Shown here piece after piece: positions 7,683 to 14,851 of a stretch of DNA of 64,000 nucleotides. Each line of letters begins with the position of its first letter. The stretch's first letter is position 1. The translations under genes were made by a program, and so were the position numbers. Source of the stretch: Streptomyces griseoviridis. Lineage in GTDB: Bacteria; Actinomycetota; Actinomycetes; Streptomycetales; Streptomycetaceae. The notes beneath the pieces were generated by a model. The model did not search any database, was not told where the DNA came from, and saw only the letters and a list, made by a program, of their open reading frames with translations. The DNA is taken from NCBI RefSeq assembly GCF_005222485.1, contig NZ_CP029078.1, forward strand, positions 4,275,501 through 4,339,500, written 5' to 3'.

Positions 7683-7711
7683 CTGACAGCGCAGGGTCGA
7701 CGAACTATGTT
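7683..7711 (+). promoter_or_regulatory. Promoter for the 7718-8352 pair
   Basis: CTGACA (7683-7688), 17 bases, then TATGTT (7706-7711) is a near-consensus housekeeping promoter. Initiation seven bases after the -10 would fall on the GTG start at 7718, so the transcript may be leaderless, although a GAGGA also sits just before the start. Confidence 0.5.
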
Positions 7712-7717
7712 CGAGGA

Positions 7718-7987
7718 GTGGAGAATCCGGAGATCATCATCAAGCTCACCTCAGATGAGGCGCTGGTCCTGTCGGACTGGCTGGAGCAGGTGCAGATGAC
7801 GGACCTCAGTCGTCTCGTCGGCGATGCGGCGGTCTGGGCACCCCTTCACCGCATTGCCGGAACGCTCGACAAGTCGCTATCGGGGATCTTTGCGGCGGAC
7901 TACGCCGAACGTCTGGAGGCGGCCCGCAGCAGGCTTCGTTCAGACCTGGGCGACAGCGCCATTGACGAGGAGGGTACGGACACATGA
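7718..7987 (+). CDS. Uncharacterised small protein (89 aa), first of a coupled pair
   Basis: Starts GTG GAG AAT CCG. The product reads MENPEIIIKLTSDEALVLSD, then helices LHRIAGTLDKSLSGIF and YAERLEAARSRLRSDLG with an acidic tail. The pattern resembles short Streptomyces proteins encoded beside CDI/Rhs-type immunity genes, which I recall only in general terms. It overlaps the next start by four bases (ATGA) and shares the promoter at 7683-7711. No toxin gene is visible in the window. Confidence 0.65.
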   Translation: MENPEIIIKLTSDEALVLSDWLEQVQMTDLSRLVGDAAVWAPLHRIAGTLDKSLSGIFAADYAERLEAARSRLRSDLGDSAIDEEGTDT

Positions 7988-8352
7988 AGCCTCTCTCGGA
8001 GATGACTGAACGCGAGTACTTCGTCAGGGTCGGCCCACGTCCCGGCATGCTCGTCGGCAAGCCCTCCTTCCACAGGCTGACCGCGTTCCTGACCGGTTAT
8101 GACCAGCATGCTCTCCTGCACGGTGGGCCAGAGCTCATCGGCTGGCACGACTGGCTCGTCGCCCGTCGGGGACGCGACTGCAACCACGCCTGGCCGGGCC
8201 AAATCCTCCGCATCGCCCTCCCGAACGGCTGGGACGACTTGTGGAATCTTCCGCCTGAGGACGAACAGCAGGCGATCAAGGTCCTGTTCGAGCTCCTCGA
8301 CGAGTTCGCTGCCGAGCGCGAAGCAGCGCAGGACTCACAGACCTCAGGTTGA
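7984..8352 (+). CDS. Uncharacterised protein (122 aa), second of a coupled pair
   Basis: Overlaps the preceding gene by ATGA. The product begins MKPLSEMTEREYFVRVGPRP, continues with FHRLTAFLTGYDQHA, LIGWHDWLVARRGRDCNHAW and ends in a helix LFELLDEFAAEREAAQ. It is a soluble protein with conserved-looking Trp/His positions. Not recognised as a named family. The constant pairing with a small acidic partner hints that the two products work together. Confidence 0.65.
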   Translation: MKPLSEMTEREYFVRVGPRPGMLVGKPSFHRLTAFLTGYDQHALLHGGPELIGWHDWLVARRGRDCNHAWPGQILRIALPNGWDDLWNLPPEDEQQAIKVLFELLDEFAAEREAAQDSQTSG

Positions 8353-8731
8353 GTGGGACGCCGCGCCGAACAGCGTCTCACTCAAGATGAACCACTGCCG
8401 ATCAACGCCTCGTCATGGTTCACCTCAGCTGAGACGGGACAGCGTCCCTTCACGACCACGTCCTCTGGCGAATCGCAGCTTGGATGTCCCGACCGTCGCA
8501 GACGCCCCTGGGGGCACCAGCCGCCCGTGGCTCAGCACCACCGTCGAGGCCACAGCCCGGTGACGCATCGATGCCCGCCGACTGATCGGCGTCCTTGGCT
8601 CACTCAGCCGCCGAGCCAGTGGGAGACCGTCTGACCGAGCCGGAGCAGGACGCTGGTTGACCTTCACCTTGGGGGAGGCCACAGCATCGGTGAGGCCGGG
8701 CGACGTGCTCGGCATGAGGAGGAGGGCGGGC
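8353..8731. other. Intergenic region without a supported gene
   Basis: About 380 bases between the coupled pair and the MerR-PP2C gene. Short frames exist on both strands but none has a good start, ribosome site or convincing composition. A minus-strand stretch near 8360-8385 reads SETLFGA, weakly like the DETLFAA motif of the IS5 remnant at 4300-4500, so this may be further IS debris. TTGACC at 8656-8661 may be a -35 box for the downstream MerR gene. Confidence 0.4.
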
Positions 8732-9811
8732 ATGGGGTTGCTGACCATCGGGACGTTCGCGAAGGCATCCCGGCTGTCACCGAAGGCGCTGCGTCTCTAC
8801 GACGAGCTGGGTCTGCTGACTCCCGCTCGCGTCGACCCGGTGACCGGCTACCGTCTCTACGCCCCGGAACAACTGGAGCAGGCCCGGCTGGTCGCCTGGC
8901 TCCGGCGCCTGGGGATGCCCCTGGCCCGCATCCAGCACGTCTGCACGCTGGATGCGGGCCCGGCAGCCCTGGAGGTCCGCGCGTTCTGGGCCGAAGTCGA
9001 GGCCGACACCGCCGCGCGGCGAGACCTCGCTTCCTTCCTCATCGGCCATCTGTCCTGGAAGGACCCCGCCATGTCTCCGACCGCCAAGCCCCTGGGAATC
9101 CGTTACGCCGCTCTTTCCGACACGGGCCTTGTCCGTGAGAGCAACCAGGACACCGCCTACGCGGGGTCCCGCCTGCTCGCGGTCGCCGACGGCTTCGGCA
9201 GCGGAGGAGCCCCCGCGAGCGCCGCCGCCGTCGCCGCCCTCAAGCGCCTCGAAACCGACAGCATCCCGGCAGGCGATCTCCTCAACCTCCTTGAGGACGT
9301 CATCGAGCAGGCCAAGCAGGCCGTCAACGGCGTCGCCGGACCCGTCTCATCGCCCGAAGTGGCCGGCACCACGCTCACCGCGATGCTCTGGACCGGCTCA
9401 CAGCTGGCCCTCGTCCACATCGGCGACTCTCGCGTCTACCTCCTGCGCGACGGAGAGCTGTTCCAGATCACCCACGACCACACCATGGTGCAGTCGATGG
9501 TCGACGAAGGACGCCTCAGCCCGGAGGAAGCCGCCTCCCACCCCCAGCGGTCCCTGCTGATACGCGCTCTGGGCCAAGGAGCCGATGGCACTCCTGACAT
9601 GCGCCTGCACGACGCCCAGCAGGGAGACCGCTACCTGCTCTGTTCCGACGGCCTCTCCACCGTCGTGCCGATCGAAGAGATCCACCAGGTGCTCTCCGAG
9701 ATCAGTGAGCCCGAGCGAGCGGTCCGCGAATTCATCGCACTCGCCAACGGCTCCGGCGGCCCCGACAACGTCAGTTGCGTGATCGCCGACGTCATGGAGC
9801 TCCAGCGGTAG
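8732..9811 (+). CDS. MerR-type DNA-binding domain fused to PP2C phosphatase
   Basis: A 359-residue fusion. The ATG follows GAGGAGG ten bases upstream. Residues 1-70 form a MerR winged helix (LTIGTFAKASRLSPKALRLYD, LLTPARVDPVTGYRLYAPEQ, LVAWLRRLGMPLARIQHVC), followed by a dimerisation helix. Residues ~115-355 are a PPM/PP2C phosphatase: SDTGLVRESNQD, VADGFGSGGAPA (unusual for the usual VADGMGG), HIGDSRVYLLRDG, LLCSDGLSTVV and GPDNVSCVIADV supply the metal-binding aspartates. It may link dephosphorylation of a Ser/Thr kinase target to transcription. No kinase gene is adjacent. Domain calls are secure; the signal and targets are unknown. Confidence 0.88.
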   Translation: MGLLTIGTFAKASRLSPKALRLYDELGLLTPARVDPVTGYRLYAPEQLEQARLVAWLRRLGMPLARIQHVCTLDAGPAALEVRAFWAEVEADTAARRDLASFLIGHLSWKDPAMSPTAKPLGIRYAALSDTGLVRESNQDTAYAGSRLLAVADGFGSGGAPASAAAVAALKRLETDSIPAGDLLNLLEDVIEQAKQAVNGVAGPVSSPEVAGTTLTAMLWTGSQLALVHIGDSRVYLLRDGELFQITHDHTMVQSMVDEGRLSPEEAASHPQRSLLIRALGQGADGTPDMRLHDAQQGDRYLLCSDGLSTVVPIEEIHQVLSEISEPERAVREFIALANGSGGPDNVSCVIADVMELQR

Positions 9812-9933
9812 GAGCGAGCGGCATGCACTTCTGGTGCTCTGACCGGATAGGTTCGCCGGACGGTCTCGGTGTCCGGCATGGACGGGCCTCGCCAACCCTC
9901 CGTAGGCTGGTGATCGCATACGAAGGGGGCGGA

Positions 9934-10269
9934 GTGAACGGTAATCCGCTGTACCACTGGATAGCGCTGGCAGTGTCCACGGCGCTCATGCTGCCGGTGC
10001 CGGTGGCGATACTGGCGGGGTGGACGCCGCCGTGGATGCGCAAGCGACAGGCCGGGATGCGGCTTCGTGCCTACGGCGTTCTGTGCGTCTACGCCCTTCT
10101 GCTCGCCAACGGCATTCCTCGGATCGCCGACGCCTCATTCGAGACGGTCGTGGTCTGCATGAACGTCGGTCTCGGGTTCGCCGCCGCCGCTGCGGTCCTG
10201 TTCCTGCTCTCGGCACGCAAGGATTCAGGCGCCCGTGCAGCTGGCCCGGTCGAGCCTCGGGAAGGCTGA
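9934..10269 (+). CDS. Small membrane protein with three spans
   Basis: A 111-residue protein with GTG start after a GGGGGCGGA ribosome site. Three hydrophobic segments are clear: ALAVSTALMLPVPVAILAG, then AYGVLCVYALLLANGI, and VVVCMNVGLGFAAAAAVLFL. Basic residues (WMRKRQAGMRLR) between spans 1 and 2 suggest that loop is cytoplasmic. The tail is short and polar. No family recognised. It ends just before the IS630 relic, so its 3' end may have been altered by the insertion. Confidence 0.6.
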   Translation: MNGNPLYHWIALAVSTALMLPVPVAILAGWTPPWMRKRQAGMRLRAYGVLCVYALLLANGIPRIADASFETVVVCMNVGLGFAAAAAVLFLLSARKDSGARAAGPVEPREG

Positions 10270-10297
10270 GAGACAGCCTGCCGCGTCACGGTTTTGG

Positions 10298-11414
10298 TCA
10301 GGCTGCTGGTGCGAGGAGGCATCCGCCCCAGCGGATGCCCTTCTCGCTGCGGATGCGGGCGCGTTCCTTGCGTTCGGAGGCCAGGACGTCGCGGTGGCGG
10401 GCGTTGGCGTTGCGCCAGCGCAGGTAGGCGTGCAGGGCCCGGGTCTGCACCGTGTGGTTGGGATGGTTCGAGTTGGCGAGGTGAACTGCCTCAGCGGTCC
10501 GAAGTGCGCCTCGATCGGGTTCGGCCACGAGGCGTAGGTCGGGGTGAAACACAGCTCAACCTTGTTCTTCTTCGCCCAACGGCGGATGTCGACGCCTTTG
10601 TGGGCGGAGAGGTTGTCCATGATCACGTAGATCGGTGCACCGTCGGGCCGGGCGGCGCGGATCGACTTGAGTGCGGCCAGCGCGTTCGCGGCACCTTTCT
10701 CGCGGTGATTGACGCCCCATAGGCGGTCGTCACCGACCGAGTAGCAGCCGTGGAAGTAGCGCACCCCGTGGGTGCGGTGGTGGCCGGCACGCGGTCGGGA
10801 TGTTTCCGTTCGGCCCAGCCCAAGCCTGCGGTGGGCCGGATCCCGAGCGGGCCGAACTCGTCGAACGCGAAGACCCGGTCGGGGAAGCGGTCCATGACCT
10901 CCTCGATCCGGTCCAGCTTCGTATCGCGGTCGGGGTCGGGGGATTCCTTCCATGACTTGGTGCGCTGGAAGGTGACGCCGCGACGGGCGAGCAGGCCGCG
11001 TAACGCTTCGCGGCCAATCCGGATCACTCGGCCGTGGACTTTCCGCAGGTAGGTAATGAGTTTGCGCAGTGACCAACGGGTGAAGGGCTGGCCGAGTTTG
11101 GTGGGGCGGGCGGTGGCGGTCTGGGCGACGAAGTCCTCGTCGTCAGGACTGAGCAGGCGGGGGCTGCCTCCCGCCCACCGAGGGTCCAGACAGGTCAGGC
11201 CGATCTCGTTGAGCCGGTGGATCACGTCCGGGACAGTGTCCTCATCGGCCTGCACCAGCTGAGCGATCACCGGCACCCGGTTCCCGCCCACCGAAGCCAG
11301 CAGCATCATCGCGCGCCGGAACCGCACCGAACTGGCGCTGCCCCGCCGCACGATCTGCTGCAGCTTCTGCCCTTCATGTTCGGCCAACCTGCGCACACGG
11401 ACGGGCTCAGCCAC
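10298..11414 (-). mobile_element. IS630-family transposase, inactivated by two frameshifts
   Basis: From the GTG at 11414, the minus strand encodes an IS630 transposase split over three frames. Frame 1 has the N-terminal HTH region and FAFDEFGPLGI (first catalytic Asp). Frame 2 has RYFHGCYSVGDDRLWGVN, YVIMDNLSAHKG (second Asp) and ASWPNPIEAHF (Glu). Frame 3 has HLANSNHPNHTVQTRALHAY and the end. One base appears lost near 10780 (between PAT and RTHGVRY) and one near 10481 (after LRQF). All three DDE residues survive in sequence, so inactivation looks recent. I could not define the terminal inverted repeats. Confidence 0.85.
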
Positions 11415-11611
11415 CAAACCCCCAGCAGTCGGAGCGGACGTCACCGCACATCCAACCGCCACGACCACCAACCCGGCGAACCATCCCGGTCAGAGCACTA
11501 GCCGCACCAGCTCCGCTCTCATGAACCCACCCGTGAGGCGGACGCATACCGCGCGCGCTGCCTCGCCTTCGCACAGCACAGCACAGCGCTGCGCAGCACA
11601 GCACCAGGGCG

Positions 11612-11735
11612 CTGGAAGAAGCTCCTGCCCGCGGTGGCCCGGCTCGTCGTGGGCGGGGCGGGGCGGAGTTCCGTGCCCAGTTCCGAGCGGAGCCGACCGC
11701 CTGTCGGTGGATCTCCTACCGCGAAGGCGCGGACA
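11612..11735 (+). pseudogene. Degenerate fragment of the gene at 5143-5616
   Basis: About 120 bases match 5262-5380 closely. One reading frame gives AQFRAEPTACRWISYREGAD, against AQFEAEPTAYRWIFYREGVD in the intact gene, and the upstream part (LVVG for LVAGETE) is shifted by a five-base insertion. Homology stops abruptly after the GAD codons, where hexanucleotide repeats begin. It sits about 200 bases from the IS630 relic. Confidence 0.7.
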
Positions 11736-11749
11736 CCGGATCAGAGGCA

Positions 11750-11833
11750 GGTCGGGGTCGGGGTCGGGCACGAGGCCGAGATCGGGATCGGGATCGGGAT
11801 CGGGATCGCGCCCGCGCCCGCGCCCGCGCCCGC
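11750..11833. repeat. Hexanucleotide repeat tract
   Basis: Successive tracts of GGTCGG, then GATCGG, then GCGCCC units lie between the degenerate gene fragment and the 3' end of the oxidoreductase at 11859. Similar GGATCGGAGTC units occur at 48849-48912. Confidence 0.7.
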
Positions 11834-11858
11834 ATCGTCGATCCGTCAACCGTCCCCC

Positions 11859-12482
11859 TCAGAACGGGAGTTCCCTGACGCTCAGGGCGAAGTCCAGGTT
11901 TCCCACGCCGTGGTTGGCGAGGCCCACCGTGATCACGCCCGCTCCCTCCAGCCAGTGGGCCATTTTCAGGCCGCCGACGTCCAGCGGGCGCAGCCCGAGG
12001 CTTTCGACGAACGCTCCCACGCTCGCCTTGGCCCGCGGGTCGTCACCGGCGAGGAAGATGTCGGGCCTGCCCTTCTCCAGGACATGGCGGAAGACGGTGT
12101 TGAACGCCTTCACCACCTGGGCGTCGGCCGGTGCCGCCTTGGCGATCTCCTGTGCGATCGAGGTCTCCTCGCGGTGGGCCAGGCCGTCGAAGGTGGCGTT
12201 GAAGGGGTTGCTGATGTCGACGACGACCTTGCCCGCGAGGGCGTCTCCGTACTGGGTGACGGCCGGGACGACACCGTCGTACAACAGGGCCACGACGACG
12301 ATGTCCCCGGCCGGGGCGGTGCCCCAGTCTCCGGTCGTGGTGCCGCCGCCGAGCGCCTCGGCCAGGTCGGCGGCCTTGGCCCGGTCGCGGCCCATGATCT
12401 CGACGGTGTTGCCGCCCGCCACCGCGCGCGTGCCGATGGTGCGGGCCATGTTCCCGGTGCCGATGATGCTGATGTGGCTCAT
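11859..12482 (-). CDS. NADP-binding F420-reductase-like oxidoreductase
   Basis: A 207-residue protein with an N-terminal Rossmann motif (ISIIGTGNMARTIGTRAVAG) and the NRDR-type loop EIMGRDRAKA favouring NADP. It continues IVVVALLYDGVVPAVTQYGD, VVDISNPFN and VVKAFNTVFRHVLEKG, matching the F420H2:NADP oxidoreductase-like / coenzyme F420-dependent NADP oxidoreductase fold family (PF03807 type). These small proteins are often of unknown substrate. It lies 33 bases downstream of the SDR gene on the same strand and is probably in its operon under the divergent TetR regulator. Confidence 0.8.
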   Translation of the reverse strand: MSHISIIGTGNMARTIGTRAVAGGNTVEIMGRDRAKAADLAEALGGGTTTGDWGTAPAGDIVVVALLYDGVVPAVTQYGDALAGKVVVDISNPFNATFDGLAHREETSIAQEIAKAAPADAQVVKAFNTVFRHVLEKGRPDIFLAGDDPRAKASVGAFVESLGLRPLDVGGLKMAHWLEGAGVITVGLANHGVGNLDFALSVRELPF

Positions 12483-12515
12483 GAGATGTCCTGCCCTGGG
12501 TGGGTGTCGGCGGGT

Positions 12516-13250
12516 TCAGATGGCGGTGGTGCCGCCGTCGGCGACCAGTTCCGTGCCGTTGACGTAGCTGGAGTCGTCGGAGGCGAGGAAGAGGGCGGCG
12601 GCGGCGATCTCGTCGGGGCGGCCCATCTGTCCCCGGGGGATGAGGGACTCGAACTGGCGCTTGGTGGCCTCGTCGAAGAGTTCTTCCTGCTTGGCGGTGG
12701 CGACCTGGCCCGGGGTCAGGACGTTGACGCGGATGCGGCGGTCCTTGAGTTCGTTGAGCCAGACGCGCGCCCACGCCTGCTGGACGGCCTTGCTGCCGGC
12801 GTAGACGCTCCAGCCGGGGAAGGCGCCGAGGGAGGCGTTCGAGCCGGTCATGACGATGGAGCCGCCGTCGTTGAGGAGGGGAAGCGCCTTCTGGACGGTG
12901 AACAGGGTGCCGCGCGCGTTGAGCCAGAACGCGTCGTGGAACTGGTCCTCGGTGATCTCGCCGAGCAGGGCGGGCTCGCCCCTGCCGGCGCTGGCCCACA
13001 GCACGTCGAGGCTTCCCTTCTCCCGCCTGACGGTGTCGTACAGGCGGTCGAGGTCGTCCAGGTCGGCGGCGTCGCCCTGGACGCCGGTGACGTTGCGGCC
13101 GATCTGCCGCACCGCCTCGTCCAGGGCGTCCTGGCGGCGTCCTGTGATGAAGACGTGCGCTCCCTCGTCGACGAACAGTTTCGCGCCGGCCAGCGCCATG
13201 CCGGTGGTGCCGCCGGTGATGACCGCCACCTTGCCGTCGAGCTTTCCCAT
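12516..13250 (-). CDS. Short-chain dehydrogenase/reductase (SDR)
   Basis: A 244-residue classical SDR. The cofactor motif is VAVITGGTTGMALAGAKLF, the NADP-preferring turn FITGRRQDAL follows, the active-site tyrosine and lysine are in YAGSK, and the catalytic Ser region is VMTGSNASLGAF. The C-terminal LASDDSSYVNGTELVADGG is typical. Length is normal for the family. Substrate cannot be deduced. It is first gene of a two-gene unit, divergent from a TetR regulator with shared operator-like repeats between them. Confidence 0.88.
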   Translation of the reverse strand: MGKLDGKVAVITGGTTGMALAGAKLFVDEGAHVFITGRRQDALDEAVRQIGRNVTGVQGDAADLDDLDRLYDTVRREKGSLDVLWASAGRGEPALLGEITEDQFHDAFWLNARGTLFTVQKALPLLNDGGSIVMTGSNASLGAFPGWSVYAGSKAVQQAWARVWLNELKDRRIRVNVLTPGQVATAKQEELFDEATKRQFESLIPRGQMGRPDEIAAAALFLASDDSSYVNGTELVADGGTTAI

Positions 13251-13299
13251 GACCGCTCCCTTGGATCGTCGGTGCCGTGCGCACCTGAGACGACAATGT

Positions 13300-13365
13300 T
13301 ATGTACACCGCCCTGTGTGCTTACGGTACGGGGCGGGCGGCCGGGGCGCAAACTATGTACACCGC
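13300..13365. promoter_or_regulatory. Operator-like direct repeats between SDR and TetR genes
   Basis: The 12-mer TATGTACACCGC occurs twice in the same orientation, at 13300-13311 and 13354-13365, in the 144-base divergent intergenic region. The core TGTACA is itself a palindrome. These are the best candidates for TetR binding. The 10-mer TGTACACCGC recurs at 21062-21071, upstream of the phosphotransferase gene. Confidence 0.6.
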
Positions 13366-13394
13366 TCGTTACCCAGCCGGGGTACCATGGCGCC

Positions 13395-13976
13395 ATGACG
13401 GAGTTGGAGAAGGGCCCCACGGGCCGCCGACGCGGGCGGGGCGCACGCGAGCGCATCCTCAGCGCGTCCCAGCGGCTCTTCCGCGAGCAGGGCATCAACC
13501 GCACCGGCATGGACCAGCTCTGCGCGGCGGCCGAGGTGTCCAAGCGCACGGCCTACCAGCACTTCAACGGCAAGGACGAACTCGTCGCGGAGTATCTGCG
13601 CCGGTTCGACCCCGCCGTGCTGTCCGGCGTGTTCGACCGCACCGACCTCACACCCCGCGAACGGCTCCTCGCCGCCTTCGACGTTCCCCCCACCACGCCC
13701 CTGTGCCCGTACATCGCCGCCGCCGTCGAACTCCACGACCCCGAGCACCCCGCGTCCCGGACCGCGCGCGACTACAAGAAGGCCGTCGCCGCGCGGCTCG
13801 CCGACACCGCCCGCGAAGCCGGCGCCACCGACCCCGAGCAGCTCGGCGAGCAGCTCGCACTGCTCATCGACGGCGCCGCGGCCAGAACCCGGGTCCTCGA
13901 CGCCGACGCTTTCCCCACCGCCGCCGCCATCGCCGCCGTCCTCATCGACAACGCCATCCCCACGGCGTCCGACTGA
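13395..13976 (+). CDS. TetR-family regulator
   Basis: A 193-residue protein with an N-terminal TetR helix-turn-helix (ARERILSASQRLFREQGINR, MDQLCAAAEVSKRTAYQHFN). The helical C-terminal ligand-binding domain contains PTTPLCPYIAAAVEL and LALLIDGAAARTRVL, a layout seen in regulators of oxidoreductase genes. The ATG at 13395 is chosen because it starts the HTH region at the usual distance. Divergent from the SDR/oxidoreductase pair, so it most likely represses both that operon and itself; ligand unknown. Confidence 0.88.
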   Translation: MTELEKGPTGRRRGRGARERILSASQRLFREQGINRTGMDQLCAAAEVSKRTAYQHFNGKDELVAEYLRRFDPAVLSGVFDRTDLTPRERLLAAFDVPPTTPLCPYIAAAVELHDPEHPASRTARDYKKAVAARLADTAREAGATDPEQLGEQLALLIDGAAARTRVLDADAFPTAAAIAAVLIDNAIPTASD

Positions 13977-14202
13977 CCGACGACGGGACCAGGCCGACGG
14001 CCGGTCCAAACGGCGAGGCGACTCGGCGGCCGACGACCGGCGGCCGACGACCGGCCGGACGCGCTGCCGGTCGGCTCGGACGCGATCGCCGGCGCGCGCC
14101 ACCAGCCGCCCGGCACCCGGCACCCGGCACCCGGCATCCCCGTCTACGCTGGGACTGTGGCCCGTCGCGCCGGGCGGTCGGTGGTCCTGGGAGGTCGTTG
14201 CC

Positions 14203-14607
14203 ATGGATGCGGATACCCGAACCCGTGCCGCGATCGAGGAGCACTGGCGGGCGTCGGAGCGTGGGGACGACGTCGCCGAGCACGCCCTCTACGCCGACGA
14301 CGCGGTCCTCGACTACCCCCAGTCGGGCGAGCGGTACCGGGGGCGCGCGGCGATCTCCGCGCAACGCGGCGGGCATCCCGCCGACCGGCACTTCGCCGTC
14401 GGGCGGATCACCGGCGGCGGGGACCTGTGGGTGAGCGAGTGCGTGATCACGTACGACGGCGCACCCACCCACACCGTGAGCGTCATGGAGTTCTCGGACG
14501 GGTACGTCGTGCACGAGACGCAGTACTTCGCCGCTCCCTTCGCCGCCCCCGCGTGGCGGGCGGCCCTCGCGGAACCCATGCCCGGCCGGGACATCACCAC
14601 CGCCTGA
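14203..14607 (+). CDS. SnoaL-like / NTF2-fold protein
   Basis: A 134-residue protein with ribosome site GGGAGG ahead of the ATG. The sequence AAIEEHWRASERGDDVAEHA, YADDAVLDYPQSGERYRGRA, VSECVITYDGAPTHTVSVME and FSDGYVVHETQYFAAPF is typical of the SnoaL_2/NTF2-like cone fold used for small-molecule binding or isomerisation. Substrate unknown. It precedes the FAD monooxygenase by 244 bases on the same strand; that gap holds an array of short direct repeats. Confidence 0.82.
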   Translation: MDADTRTRAAIEEHWRASERGDDVAEHALYADDAVLDYPQSGERYRGRAAISAQRGGHPADRHFAVGRITGGGDLWVSECVITYDGAPTHTVSVMEFSDGYVVHETQYFAAPFAAPAWRAALAEPMPGRDITTA

Positions 14608-14710
14608 GCCCTCGGCACCGCCCTCTGACGCGGGACGGTCGCCGCCCCCCGGACGGCGGCCCCGACGGTGACCGCGCCCGTCCCAGCGGCGCCGTCGCGC
14701 CGCCGGCCAG

Positions 14711-14770
14711 CTGTCGGAGCCCTGTCGGGTGGTGCCGGGCCCTGTCGGGGAGCTGTCGGGGGCCTGTCGA
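14711..14770 (+). promoter_or_regulatory. Array of CTGTCGG direct repeats upstream of the FAD monooxygenase
   Basis: CTGTCGG starts at 14711, 14722, 14742 and 14753, with CTGTCGA at 14764. Spacing is 11, 20, 11 and 11 bases. An 11-base period is what OmpR/PhoB-type response regulators recognise. The array is 82 to 141 bases before the monooxygenase start. Could also be neutral repetition. Confidence 0.4.
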
Positions 14771-14851
14771 CCGGGCCTGGGAGCTTTCCCGTGGGCCCGC
14801 CGGCGACTCGGCCGGTGGGCATGCCACGTACCAGGGAGCGCGACGCACACC

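Noticed and set aside
8425..8748. A minus-strand protein frame upstream of the MerR-PP2C gene
   Set aside because: Parts look protein-like, but there is no ribosome site and no recognised family, and the frame overlaps the MerR-PP2C start.
10303..11511. GCTGGTGCG and CGCACCAGC as IS630 terminal inverted repeats
   Set aside because: The left copy lies inside the transposase coding region and nine bases can match by chance. No TA duplication was found.
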